DNA from: an uncultured Bacilli bacterium
GTDB taxonomy: Bacteria; Bacillota_I; Bacilli_A; RF39; UBA660
Assembly (NCBI GenBank): GCA_944364705.1
Contig: CALVWH010000138.1
Coordinates: 1-5,928 of the forward strand
Reading direction: 5' to 3'
Length of the DNA stretch: 5,928 nucleotides
This document shows, piece by piece, positions 1 through 4,825 of the stretch. Position 1 is the first letter of the stretch. Every line of letters starts with the position of its first letter. Below the pieces are notes generated by a model. The model saw only the letters and a program-made list of their open reading frames with translations, did no database searches and had not been told where the DNA came from. Both the position numbers and the translations under genes were made by a program.

Positions 1-472
1 TATAATTATTTTTTTTTTTTTTTTTTTTTACATCCCATTCTCTATTACTATTTTCTAATGTCTTTAATCTTTCAAATTCTTTTATTAAGTATAACTTAAA
101 AACAGTACTAATAGAAGATGCAAATTCAAAAGCAATATCTTTATGAGCGTAAGTTCCACAATATTTGCCACGTTTCGAATATATACCAATCGCATTTGTT
201 TTATTACACCACTCAGTAACACTCAATGTAAAAGTATGAAGTCCTGCTTCTTTTCTAAACCCGTCGAATTCGACGGAATTAAAGTTTGGATTATATATTG
301 CTTCCCAAGTTCCTAAAAATTCTAAAGTAATTCTATTTCTTAGCCAATTTCTAATAATATCATCTGATGTAGATTTTCCATCTTTAAATTTTGTAAAATC
401 AGAAATACAAATATAATCATTATTATTTATATTTATTTTAATATTTTGAACTTCAATTATTTTATTTAACAT
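1..472 (-). CDS. KilA-N domain protein, 3' end beyond the window
   Basis: KilA-N proteins are DNA-binding proteins of phages and accessory bacterial regions, often thought to act as antirepressors or transcription regulators. The frame is open from the ATG at 472 to the left edge, giving 157 residues without a stop. The start is set by AGGTG in aaaagaggtgaatatATG. Residues about 20-137 match the KilA-N pattern: DDIIRNWLRNR (38-48), EFLGTWEAIYNPNFNSVEF (51-69), GFRKEAG (71-77), FTLSVTEW (81-88), TNAIGIYSKRGKYCGTYAHK (92-111) and IAFEFASSIS (113-122), then FKLYLIKEFERLK. After EWDV the protein becomes six lysines encoded by a poly-A run, then NNY. From memory, relatives have about six mixed residues here followed by a conserved N-Y, so the frame may still be intact. 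Whether the gene is complete cannot be judged from here. The family call is strong; the biological role is inferred. Confidence 0.88.
   Translation of the reverse strand, partial: MLNKIIEVQNIKININNNDYICISDFTKFKDGKSTSDDIIRNWLRNRITLEFLGTWEAIYNPNFNSVEFDGFRKEAGLHTFTLSVTEWCNKTNAIGIYSKRGKYCGTYAHKDIAFEFASSISTVFKLYLIKEFERLKTLENSNREWDVKKKKKKNNY
9..29. repeat. 21-base poly-T tract inside the KilA-N gene
   Basis: There are 21 uninterrupted T residues on the plus strand (poly-A in the coding strand). They encode the run of lysines after EWDV in the KilA-N protein, whose normal sequence there is mixed. Tracts this long are unstable in replication and hard to sequence, so the length may vary or be an assembly artefact at a contig edge. 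Confidence 0.95.
261..276. repeat. 16-bp perfect palindrome in the KilA-N gene
   Basis: ccgtcgaattcgacgg is a perfect 16-bp palindrome with 10 G/C bases in an otherwise very AT-rich gene. It overlaps the codons for SVEFDG (TCC GTC GAA TTC GAC GGG), which use G/C-ending codons that are rare in the neighbourhood. The peptide itself belongs to the normal KilA-N motif. Confidence 0.9.
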
Positions 473-495
473 ATATTCACCTCTTTTCTATTTTT

Positions 496-539
496 AATAT
501 AAATCTTGTAGGAACATTCCAAAGTCATAGTCAACATTC
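496..539 (-). promoter_or_regulatory. Possible KilA-N gene promoter with two GAATGTT sites
   Basis: Upstream of the KilA-N start, a TATATT hexamer (496-501) lies 16 bp from TTTGGA (518-523), a weak sigma-70-type pair. The motif GAATGTT (minus strand) occurs twice, at 513-519 and 533-539, exactly 20 bp or about two helical turns apart. The nearer copy sits inside ggaatgttcc, a GGAA-N2-TTCC dyad that overlaps the spacer and -35 region. Such an arrangement fits a repressor operator, but both promoter and operator are inferred. Confidence 0.3.
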
Positions 540-669
540 TAATTCTCATCATCAATATCATTAAAATCACTATATTTTTATCAAAACTTAACGTTTTTAC
601 TATTTTTTAACAAAACTTGGACCTTGCGAATTATTTATAAGATGTCCTTAGAGGAAAGTAAATAAATCG

Positions 670-687
670 ATATCAAGCAGTTGATAT
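670..687. repeat. 7-bp inverted repeat, AT-rich hairpin
   Basis: atatcaa (670-676) and ttgatat (681-687) form a perfect 7-bp stem around gcag. It is followed on the plus strand by a T-rich stretch, which would suit termination of plus-strand transcription, but no plus-strand gene ends here. It lies between the KilA-N gene and the 127-residue gene, both minus strand. Its function is unknown. Confidence 0.4.
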
Positions 688-752
688 TTGTTTTATTTTC
701 ATTCATTTTTATCACTTTCTGTTTTAAATCTCTTTTATTATAATTCACAAGC

Positions 753-774
753 AAAAAAGTAGATGGACTCTACT
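753..774 (-). terminator. Probable rho-independent terminator
   Basis: On the minus strand, AGTAGA-GTCCA-TCTACT forms a 6-bp stem with a 5-base loop and runs directly into TTTTT. It starts 27 bases after the TGA of the 127-residue gene, a normal place for a terminator. The stem is short and only one third G/C, so termination may be weak. It overlaps the left part of the 30-bp repeat copy. Confidence 0.5.
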
Positions 775-791
775 ATAGAAATTGTAATTTG
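762..791. repeat. 30-bp repeat, copy 1
   Basis: This stretch matches 1303-1332 at 26 of 30 positions, with the same orientation. The core reads gactcta-NN-atagaaatt-R-taatttg. It begins 10 nt after the stop codon of the 127-residue gene, exactly the spacing of copy 2 after the flavodoxin stop. Similarity does not extend into either coding sequence. The left end overlaps the probable terminator stem; copy 2 has no comparable hairpin. Confidence 0.75.
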
Positions 792-800
792 CAAAATACA

Positions 801-1184
801 TCATAATTCAATATCCGTATCAACAAATACTTTTAATTCATAAAATTTATCTTCTGCATAAAAGTTTATTTTAAATTTTTTTTCGGCTGTTCTTATAATA
901 TTGCAATCATATTCCTCATCAATAATGGAAAGCCATCCATTTTCATCTTCATACGTAATATCACTAACATATTGCCTTATATTTATTTTTTTATCTAATT
1001 TCATATTTTCAAACATTTCTTTTGAAAAGGTTAGTTCTAAACCTATAAAAACATTATCATTTATATTAAATCTGATAATTGGTGCTTTACCTATTCTTTT
1101 TTTACCGTATGAAACTACTTCAAAATTTCCCCATGTAATTTTAGTAACATAATTATTATACTCGTTCCTATTTATTTTTATCAT
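801..1184 (-). CDS. Hypothetical protein, 127 residues, unrecognised
   Basis: I do not recognise this protein. It starts at an ATG preceded by a very strong ribosome binding site (GAGGAGG, 6 nt upstream) and ends with TGA. There is no signal peptide, membrane segment or cysteine motif; its single Cys (C94) lies in EYDCNIIRT. Alternating hydrophobic residues (KITWGNFEVVSYG at 15-27, IIRFNIND at 36-43, FKINFYAE at 104-111) suggest a mostly beta-strand cytoplasmic protein rich in Lys, Glu, Asp and aromatics. It lies 157 bp downstream of the flavodoxin gene with the 30-bp repeat between them, and a probable terminator follows it, so it may be its own unit. Its base composition matches the neighbours. 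Existence of the gene is likely; function is unknown. Confidence 0.75.
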   Translation of the reverse strand: MIKINRNEYNNYVTKITWGNFEVVSYGKKRIGKAPIIRFNINDNVFIGLELTFSKEMFENMKLDKKINIRQYVSDITYEDENGWLSIIDEEYDCNIIRTAEKKFKINFYAEDKFYELKVFVDTDIEL

Positions 1185-1302
1185 ATTTCCTCCTCATTTA
1201 AAAATATAGTGTTTTTATTCAAATAATTTTTAGCAATTACTACATCAATACTAGTCCATAAAACTATTTTCCCAATTTGTAAGTCCTATATGTTCTTTAT
1301 TC

Positions 1303-1332
1303 GATTGACTCTAGCATAGAAATTATAATTTG
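1303..1332. repeat. 30-bp repeat, copy 2
   Basis: This is the partner of 762-791, with 26 of 30 positions identical. It begins 10 nt after the TAA of the flavodoxin gene. It contains aaattataattt (1320-1331), a perfect 12-bp palindrome that has one altered central base in copy 1. I see no terminator hairpin with a T-run here. Confidence 0.75.
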
Positions 1333-1341
1333 TTGTCACTT

Positions 1342-1869
1342 TTATATTTCCTTAATTATCTTATCCAACCCAGAAAAATCAACAAAATTAACTTTTTTAT
1401 TATAAGTTTCTATCATTGCCCTATCTTCCGCTGATTGCTTTTCTTCTGGTAAATTCTTAACTGCATGATAAAGCAATTTCATCATATTTTTATTGATAAA
1501 ACTTAATTTTGAATAATCAATTCCACCTCTTAAATGGAATATTTTTGCTTTTTCAAAAATTTCCTTTGGTATTTGACTTTTTATATTATTCCTTATATTA
1601 TTTTTATTTACCTCATCTGTCGGATCTGAAAGACCAACAGTTACAATAATAATCTTTTTGCTTGAAATATTATTTAATTTTTTTATTGTTTTTGACATTC
1701 CTAATACTCCGCCAGCATACAGTCCACCAAAATAAATAATATGATTATAATCATTTATTTTTTTTACATTTTCAAAAGAAATTGCTTCTATATTCGTTCT
1801 TCTTGAAAGTTCTTCTGCATATTGTTTTGTTGTCCCATAATGAGAACCATATATTATAATATTTCTCAT
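1342..1869 (-). CDS. Flavodoxin-domain protein (HemG-like flavodoxin family)
   Basis: This is a probable cytoplasmic FMN-binding electron carrier or flavodoxin-type oxidoreductase. The length (175 aa) is normal for single-domain flavodoxins. The N-terminus is beta-strand RNIIIYGS followed by a phosphate-binding loop SHYGTTKQYAEEL (9-21), the expected (S/T)-x-x-G-x-T pattern. IIYFGGLYAGGVLG (44-57) matches the loop near the isoalloxazine ring, IIIVTVGLSDP (73-83) the third flavin loop, and FHLRGGIDYSKL (111-122) the segment typical of the HemG/flavodoxin_5 group. HemG of enterobacteria is a menaquinone-dependent protoporphyrinogen dehydrogenase, but many Firmicutes carry such proteins without haem synthesis, so the substrate is unknown. 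The start has AGGTAGGAG upstream. The gene follows the 66-residue membrane protein by 29 bp and is probably cotranscribed with it. Confidence 0.85.
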   Translation of the reverse strand: MRNIIIYGSHYGTTKQYAEELSRRTNIEAISFENVKKINDYNHIIYFGGLYAGGVLGMSKTIKKLNNISSKKIIIVTVGLSDPTDEVNKNNIRNNIKSQIPKEIFEKAKIFHLRGGIDYSKLSFINKNMMKLLYHAVKNLPEEKQSAEDRAMIETYNKKVNFVDFSGLDKIIKEI

Positions 1870-1898
1870 ATTTTAACTCCTACCTTTTATTATAAAAA

Positions 1899-2099
1899 TC
1901 ATTTGCTTTTCTCATTTTTTGAAATATATAGTGCTAATAATATGATTCCTGTCAAATTAATTCCTATGGATAAGCCTAGTAATAATCCCGCACTAAATTC
2001 ACCAAATGGTGTTGTTTCATTACTACAAAAAAAAGTATATGCTAAATACAATATATTTCCTAATATTATCATCAATATTCCAGTTTTCCCTTTATTCAT
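1899..2099 (-). CDS. Small two-helix membrane protein, 66 residues
   Basis: This is a hypothetical integral membrane peptide. Residues about 6-24 (TGILMIILGNILYLAYTFF) and 37-58 (rich in G, L and I, ending ILLALY) form two hydrophobic helices joined by a short loop, SNETTPFGEFS. Lysines at both ends (MNKGK, SKNEKSK) suggest both termini are cytoplasmic. There is no signal peptidase site. The start is supported by GAGGA 8 nt upstream. It is the first gene of a likely two-gene unit with the flavodoxin, so a role near membrane redox chemistry is possible, but this is inference from position only. The upstream dyad and TATAAT box may control it. Confidence 0.78.
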   Translation of the reverse strand: MNKGKTGILMIILGNILYLAYTFFCSNETTPFGEFSAGLLLGLSIGINLTGIILLALYISKNEKSK

Positions 2100-2128
2100 A
2101 TAGGTTCCTCACTTTCAAAGTAATATTT

Positions 2129-2160
2129 ATTATATTTTCCATAGTCATCGAACTATGACT
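2129..2160 (-). promoter_or_regulatory. Probable promoter with overlapping dyad
   Basis: A perfect TATAAT (2129-2134) lies about 30 bp upstream of the start of the 66-residue membrane gene, giving a short leader of some 22 nt. No good -35 hexamer is present at 16-18 bp. That position is occupied by an inverted repeat, catagt-catcga-actatg (2140-2157), with an alternative pairing agtcat/atgact (2143-2160). A poor -35 covered by a dyad fits an activator or repressor site. The same bases can also be read as a protein tail (DDYGKYNKYYFESEEPI) ending in TGA overlapping the ATG, so the promoter call is moderate. Confidence 0.45.
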
Positions 2161-2234
2161 TCTTGCTCTATTTAAAATGTCCAAACAATAAGTTTTAAAA
2201 CTTCAATTCTTCTTTTCCTAAATATTTACGATTA

Positions 2235-2693
2235 CTATATCCGTTTTTTAAATTTTTCATTAGGAGAATTCTTTCTAGTTGTATCAAAAAGTTCTCTATT
2301 GATTTTTTTGCTTAATATATTGTTTTACGAGTGGAATTCTTTTTTTATCTTTTTCTCTCTCACTCATTTCTAAGTATTCTAAATATTCTTTGATATTTTG
2401 CAAATAATAATTTCCTACTTTTTCTGGTTGATAGCTTAGATTTTCTTTCCATCACATACACACTCTATGTTTTCTGTTACTTTATACCAACCATTTTCTT
2501 TTGGTTTTAATGGATAATTCTTTTTTAATTCTTCTAATCCTAAATCGGTTACTGCGATATCTAAATCTCCTGCATCAGAATAAATATTTCTTAACACTAA
2601 AGCACTAGAAGATAGAATCCAAAATTCTTCTACATTTAGTTTTGAAAGAGATAATAATTCTAATAGTTCAGTCTTATTCATCCGTTTTTTCAT
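2235..2693 (-). pseudogene. Nucleotidyltransferase-fold protein, frameshifted
   Basis: The first frame (2436-2693) encodes 85 residues with the start of a nucleotidyltransferase-like fold: ILSSSALVLR (26-35) followed by AGDLDIAV (41-48), the G/S-S and D-x-D metal-binding pattern seen in MNT/AbiEii-type proteins. It stops abruptly after ECVCDGKKI. One frame over, coding resumes at once as KENLSYQPEKVGNYY and continues about 45 codons to a TAG at 2296, so one A appears to be missing from ggaaag near 2445-2450. A second shift at an A7 tract near 2302-2308 would add INRELFDTTRKNSPNEKFKK and end at 2235; this is less certain. The start is doubtful: ATG 2693 lies directly against AAAGGA, and ATG 2681 is an alternative. 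The family may act as a toxin or a tRNA/protein-modifying enzyme, but the substrate is unknown. It is either decayed or affected by base-calling errors. Confidence 0.65.
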
Positions 2694-2740
2694 TCCTTTC
2701 GCTCTCTCATTTCTCTAAAAGGCATAAATTTAAATTCTTT
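2690..2740 (-). pseudogene. Possible C-terminal relic of an upstream partner gene
   Basis: A short open stretch reads KEFKFMPFREMRERKE and ends in TGA overlapping the ATG of the nucleotidyltransferase gene (ATGA), the usual arrangement of a coupled two-gene unit. An in-frame TAA lies just before it, at 2741-2743. It looks like the tail of a lost partner, for example an antitoxin-like gene, with its 5' part deleted or scrambled. The evidence is only the coupling and the protein-like composition. Confidence 0.3.
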
Positions 2741-2790
2741 TTACCTTACCATTTCATTTTTTGCTTTCTTCTATTTCTTTAAAGTTATAT

Positions 2791-3656
2791 TTATTCTCTA
2801 CTCTCAATTTTTTTATCTTCTAATACTTTCTCATCAATATATTTATAATTTAATGAATTCTCATTTGTAATTACGGATTTTCCTAATTCCTTTTCTAAAT
2901 CATCCCTTGTATTTTTTGCTATAACACCTCCACGTCTAGCAATTTCCTTATTTTGTTTTAAACCATGGGTTTGTGCTTTTTTGCAAGTTCTCTTGTAGCA
3001 ATTTCTCCTAAATCAGTAAGTACTACTTCAATATCAGTCATATTATCTCTTAACGATTCCTTTCGAAGACCTTTAAATTCCTTATATTCATTTGCTTTCA
3101 TTCCAGACCAAGATTTATAAATTTCATTCGTTAGTATTCCGTATTCATAGCCTTTTGTGATTCCGGATTCTTTCCATACATCCGTTAATTTAAATCTATC
3201 TACAATTCCCATTAATCTTGCCTTTATCCATTGATCATCATATCCACGTTTTCGATAATATTCTATTGCTCTGTTAACTGCGATTTCTGTATCAAATACT
3301 TCATCTATTCTTTCACTACCTAAAGACGCTAACCATAATTTAAAAGGCTCTGCTTTTGGGCTAGGAACTGATTCTATAAGTCTTAGGATTCCTTTCGTAT
3401 CAAGTACATCTTGATTATAAAATTTACCATCTTTGGATTTTAATTTCAGTTGTCCGATTTTTTCGGACAACTCACTTCCCTCATTTTCTAATTTTTTCTT
3501 TAAATCGTTCCAATATTTACGTGGTCTATCTGATTTAGTTAAAGCAACAATAACATCAACTACACTAAAATAATATTCTTCTTTTTCACTATCCCAAATA
3601 CTTCTAATCTCATTTCCTTCAAACAAATTTGAAATAGTTTCTAATTTTTTATTCAA
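2791..3656 (-). pseudogene. BRO/DinD-type antirepressor-like protein, frameshifted near the C-terminus
   Basis: The first frame (2958-3656) gives 232 residues. A Bro-N domain fills residues about 8-115: IRSIWDSEKEEYYFSVVDVI, DRPRKYWNDLKKKL, then VPSPKAEPFKLWLASLG (97-113), a hallmark of the family. The second half (KARLMGIVDRFKLTDVWKE; LTDLGEIATRELAKKHKP) resembles DinD-like proteins. It stops after KPMV, but the -1 frame continues HGLKQNKEIARRGGVIAK and on to ESRE-TAA at 2791, the expected C-terminus, so one base seems lost from aaaccc at about 2968-2972. The whole protein would be near 288 residues, normal for the family. The start is TTG at 3656, chosen because GAAGGTG lies 7 nt upstream and no ATG fits. 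Such genes occur in prophages and accessory islands; the role is antirepression or a DNA-damage response by inference. Confidence 0.82.
3448..3472. repeat. 10-bp perfect hairpin within the BRO gene
   Basis: agttgtccga (3448-3457) and tcggacaact (3463-3472) form a perfect 10-bp stem with a five-T loop. It lies inside codons for ELSEKIGQL, a segment I regard as usual for this family. It may simply follow from the codons, but a stem this long could affect mRNA structure or act as a binding site. Confidence 0.85.
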
Positions 3657-3683
3657 AATATAACACCTTCTTTCTTAATTTAA

Positions 3684-3701
3684 TTACAGGTTATAAATCA
3701 T
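3684..3701 (-). other. Five-codon mini-ORF (MIYNL) before the BRO gene
   Basis: The sequence aaaggtgattATG followed by ATT TAT AAC CTG TAA has a good Shine-Dalgarno at correct spacing but encodes only MIYNL. It lies in the 67-bp gap between the GNAT and BRO genes. It could be a leader, a coupling ORF or the scar of a lost gene. Confidence 0.3.
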
Positions 3702-3723
3702 AATCACCTTTCTATTCCATATA

Positions 3724-4293
3724 TTATTTAGAATATTTTTTTAAAGAATCTTTAACATTTATCCAATAATAGTTTGTCATCAATTGATCATTTTTGTCCA
3801 ATTCTGTTTTTTCTAAAATGCCACCTAGAGCGATAATTGTTTTATTAGAACCTATATTATCTACCGTACATTCTAATAAAACCTTTTCTTCTCCTAGTTT
3901 TTGTTCTTCTAACAAAGCTAAATATAAAGCCATTTTAGCATACCCTTTTCTTCGTTCCGTAGGTCTTATTCCATAACCAATATGTGATACTCCACTTTTT
4001 ATCTGTTCCTTTGAAATATGATGTCTAATATTTACCATACCAACAATTCGGTTATCCTGCTTTCTTACTACAAAAAACGTTTCGGAAAGACATCGCTTTC
4101 TTTGCTTTACATATTCAATATCTTTTTTCTTTTCCAATTCGGCTAACCATTCTTCATAAGTCATTTCTTTTAAACATCTATCCATATTGCCAGTACCATT
4201 CAAATCAGAATTCCTTTTTATATTTTCTTCTAAATAATTGAAAGCATCGTCTTTTCTATCTATCGTTGGTCTTTCTAAAACTAATTTTTCCAT
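3724..4293 (-). CDS. GNAT family N-acetyltransferase
   Basis: This enzyme probably moves an acetyl group from acetyl-CoA to an amine substrate; the substrate is unknown. The fold is visible in order: ETFFVVRKQDNRIVGMVNIRH (71-91) as the central beta strands, HIGYGIRPTERRKGYAKMAL (104-123) as the beta4/P-loop/alpha3 unit with the pyrophosphate-binding R-R-K-G-Y-A (114-119), then LLECTVDNIGSNKTI (139-153) with the N-x-x-S-x-K pattern and ALGGILEKTE (155-164). The length of 189 residues is usual. The N-terminal part (EEWLAELEKKK) resembles the COG3981-type acetyltransferases. The gene appears intact. GGAAGTG precedes the ATG. It sits 106 bp after the 135-residue gene and 67 bp before the BRO gene, with no clear own promoter. 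It is annotated by fold, with the cell role open. Confidence 0.9.
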   Translation of the reverse strand: MEKLVLERPTIDRKDDAFNYLEENIKRNSDLNGTGNMDRCLKEMTYEEWLAELEKKKDIEYVKQRKRCLSETFFVVRKQDNRIVGMVNIRHHISKEQIKSGVSHIGYGIRPTERRKGYAKMALYLALLEEQKLGEEKVLLECTVDNIGSNKTIIALGGILEKTELDKNDQLMTNYYWINVKDSLKKYSK

Positions 4294-4399
4294 ATGTTCA
4301 CTTCCAATGTTTTTTCAATCGTATATAACGTTTCATTTTCATAATTTTTTTATTTCTTTTATACTTTCCACTGTTTATTCTTGATTCAAAAGTAATTTC
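4294..4399. other. Intergenic spacer before the GNAT gene
   Basis: This 106-bp spacer has no clear terminator or consensus promoter. A 14-codon ORF (4298-4342, MKMKRYIRLKKHWK) lacks a ribosome binding site and is not called. Confidence 0.4.
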
Positions 4400-4807
4400 T
4401 TATTTGTTGTAATAATAATTTTTATCTTTTAAATACTTTAAGTTATCTTTAATCCAACCATTATTTGCAACCACTTTATTTACTTTCATTTCTATTTTCA
4501 TAGATGCAGTTTCAAGAACCATTTCATTTTCGAGGAAACCATTTTTCATTTTAAAACCGTTGATTTCATTCCACGGAATCAATAACTGATCCGCAATATT
4601 CCAATCCCCTTGAATCGGAAACAAATCAATTCCTTTCTCATGAAAACCAAACAAATAAGAAGTTGCTTGCTCGAAAGATATTATATTTATAATCCCAGTT
4701 GGTAAAACCCATTTTACTTTTGATTTTGTATGACCACATAAGATATTGTTATGATAAGGATACTTATATTTTTCTAATTCCCTTTTAACTTTTTCTAAAC
4801 TTAACAT
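4400..4807 (-). CDS. Hypothetical protein, possible PH-like domain (intact paralogue)
   Basis: This is a 135-residue protein of unknown function. The ATG at 4807 is chosen over the in-frame ATG at 4819 because the strong site GGAGG (in ATGGAGGAAAATATG) lies at correct spacing before 4807 and overlaps the upstream codon. The body alternates hydrophobic strands (VKWVLPTGIINIISF, YLFGFHEKGIDLFPI, QLLIPWNEINGFKMKNGF, MKIEMKV) and ends in a helix (NGWIKDNLKYLKDKNYY). This many-strand, one-helix pattern with P-W-x-E-I resembles bacterial PH-like domains, but that is inference. There is no signal peptide or membrane segment. It is a tandem paralogue of the broken gene just upstream, sharing GH, L-P-x-G, SFEQ, W-N, K-G-F and a KIEMK...WIK...NK end. 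Its position downstream of two alkyltransferase-family genes suggests cotranscription with them. Confidence 0.8.
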   Translation of the reverse strand: MLSLEKVKRELEKYKYPYHNNILCGHTKSKVKWVLPTGIINIISFEQATSYLFGFHEKGIDLFPIQGDWNIADQLLIPWNEINGFKMKNGFLENEMVLETASMKIEMKVNKVVANNGWIKDNLKYLKDKNYYYNK

Positions 4808-4825
4808 ATTTTCCTCCATAAAATA

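Larger units (their letters stand above)
473..800. other. Gene-poor intergenic stretch
   Basis: No reading frame here combines useful length with a ribosome binding site. The longest candidate, a 23-codon minus-strand ORF beginning MNENKTNIN, has no Shine-Dalgarno sequence. The stretch contains the promoter candidate of the KilA-N gene at its left end, a small hairpin (atatcaa-gcag-ttgatat, 670-687) in the middle, and the terminator and 30-bp repeat of the 127-residue gene at its right end. Nothing else stands out. Confidence 0.6.

Noticed and set aside
901..1152. Plus-strand ORF of 83 codons
   Set aside because: It lies wholly inside the 127-residue minus-strand gene, has no ribosome binding site and has a shadow-like Ser/Leu/Phe composition.
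1822..2103. Plus-strand ORF of 93 codons
   Set aside because: It is antisense to the flavodoxin start and the 66-residue membrane gene, both of which have family or membrane features and good ribosome binding sites.
522..2161. Shared 10-mer aagtcatagt at 522-531 (plus) and 2152-2161 (minus)
   Set aside because: It is short, and its orientation relative to the downstream genes differs; a match of this size can occur by chance in a 5.9-kb AT-rich window.
2791..2850. Alternative end of the BRO protein (LRVENKYNFKEIEESKK) by a further shift at an A7 tract
   Set aside because: The frame is open and protein-like, but I cannot confirm it against the family, so ESRE-TAA is kept as the end.
2436..2972. 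Programmed ribosomal frameshifting in the BRO and nucleotidyltransferase genes
   Set aside because: Neither site has a standard X-XXY-YYZ heptamer in the reading phase, and I know of no such recoding in these families.
3794..3976. Plus-strand ORF of 60 codons
   Set aside because: It is antisense to the conserved core of the GNAT gene and has no ribosome binding site.
4298..4342. 14-codon basic ORF (MKMKRYIRLKKHWK)
   Set aside because: There is no Shine-Dalgarno sequence and no recognisable similarity; it is likely chance.
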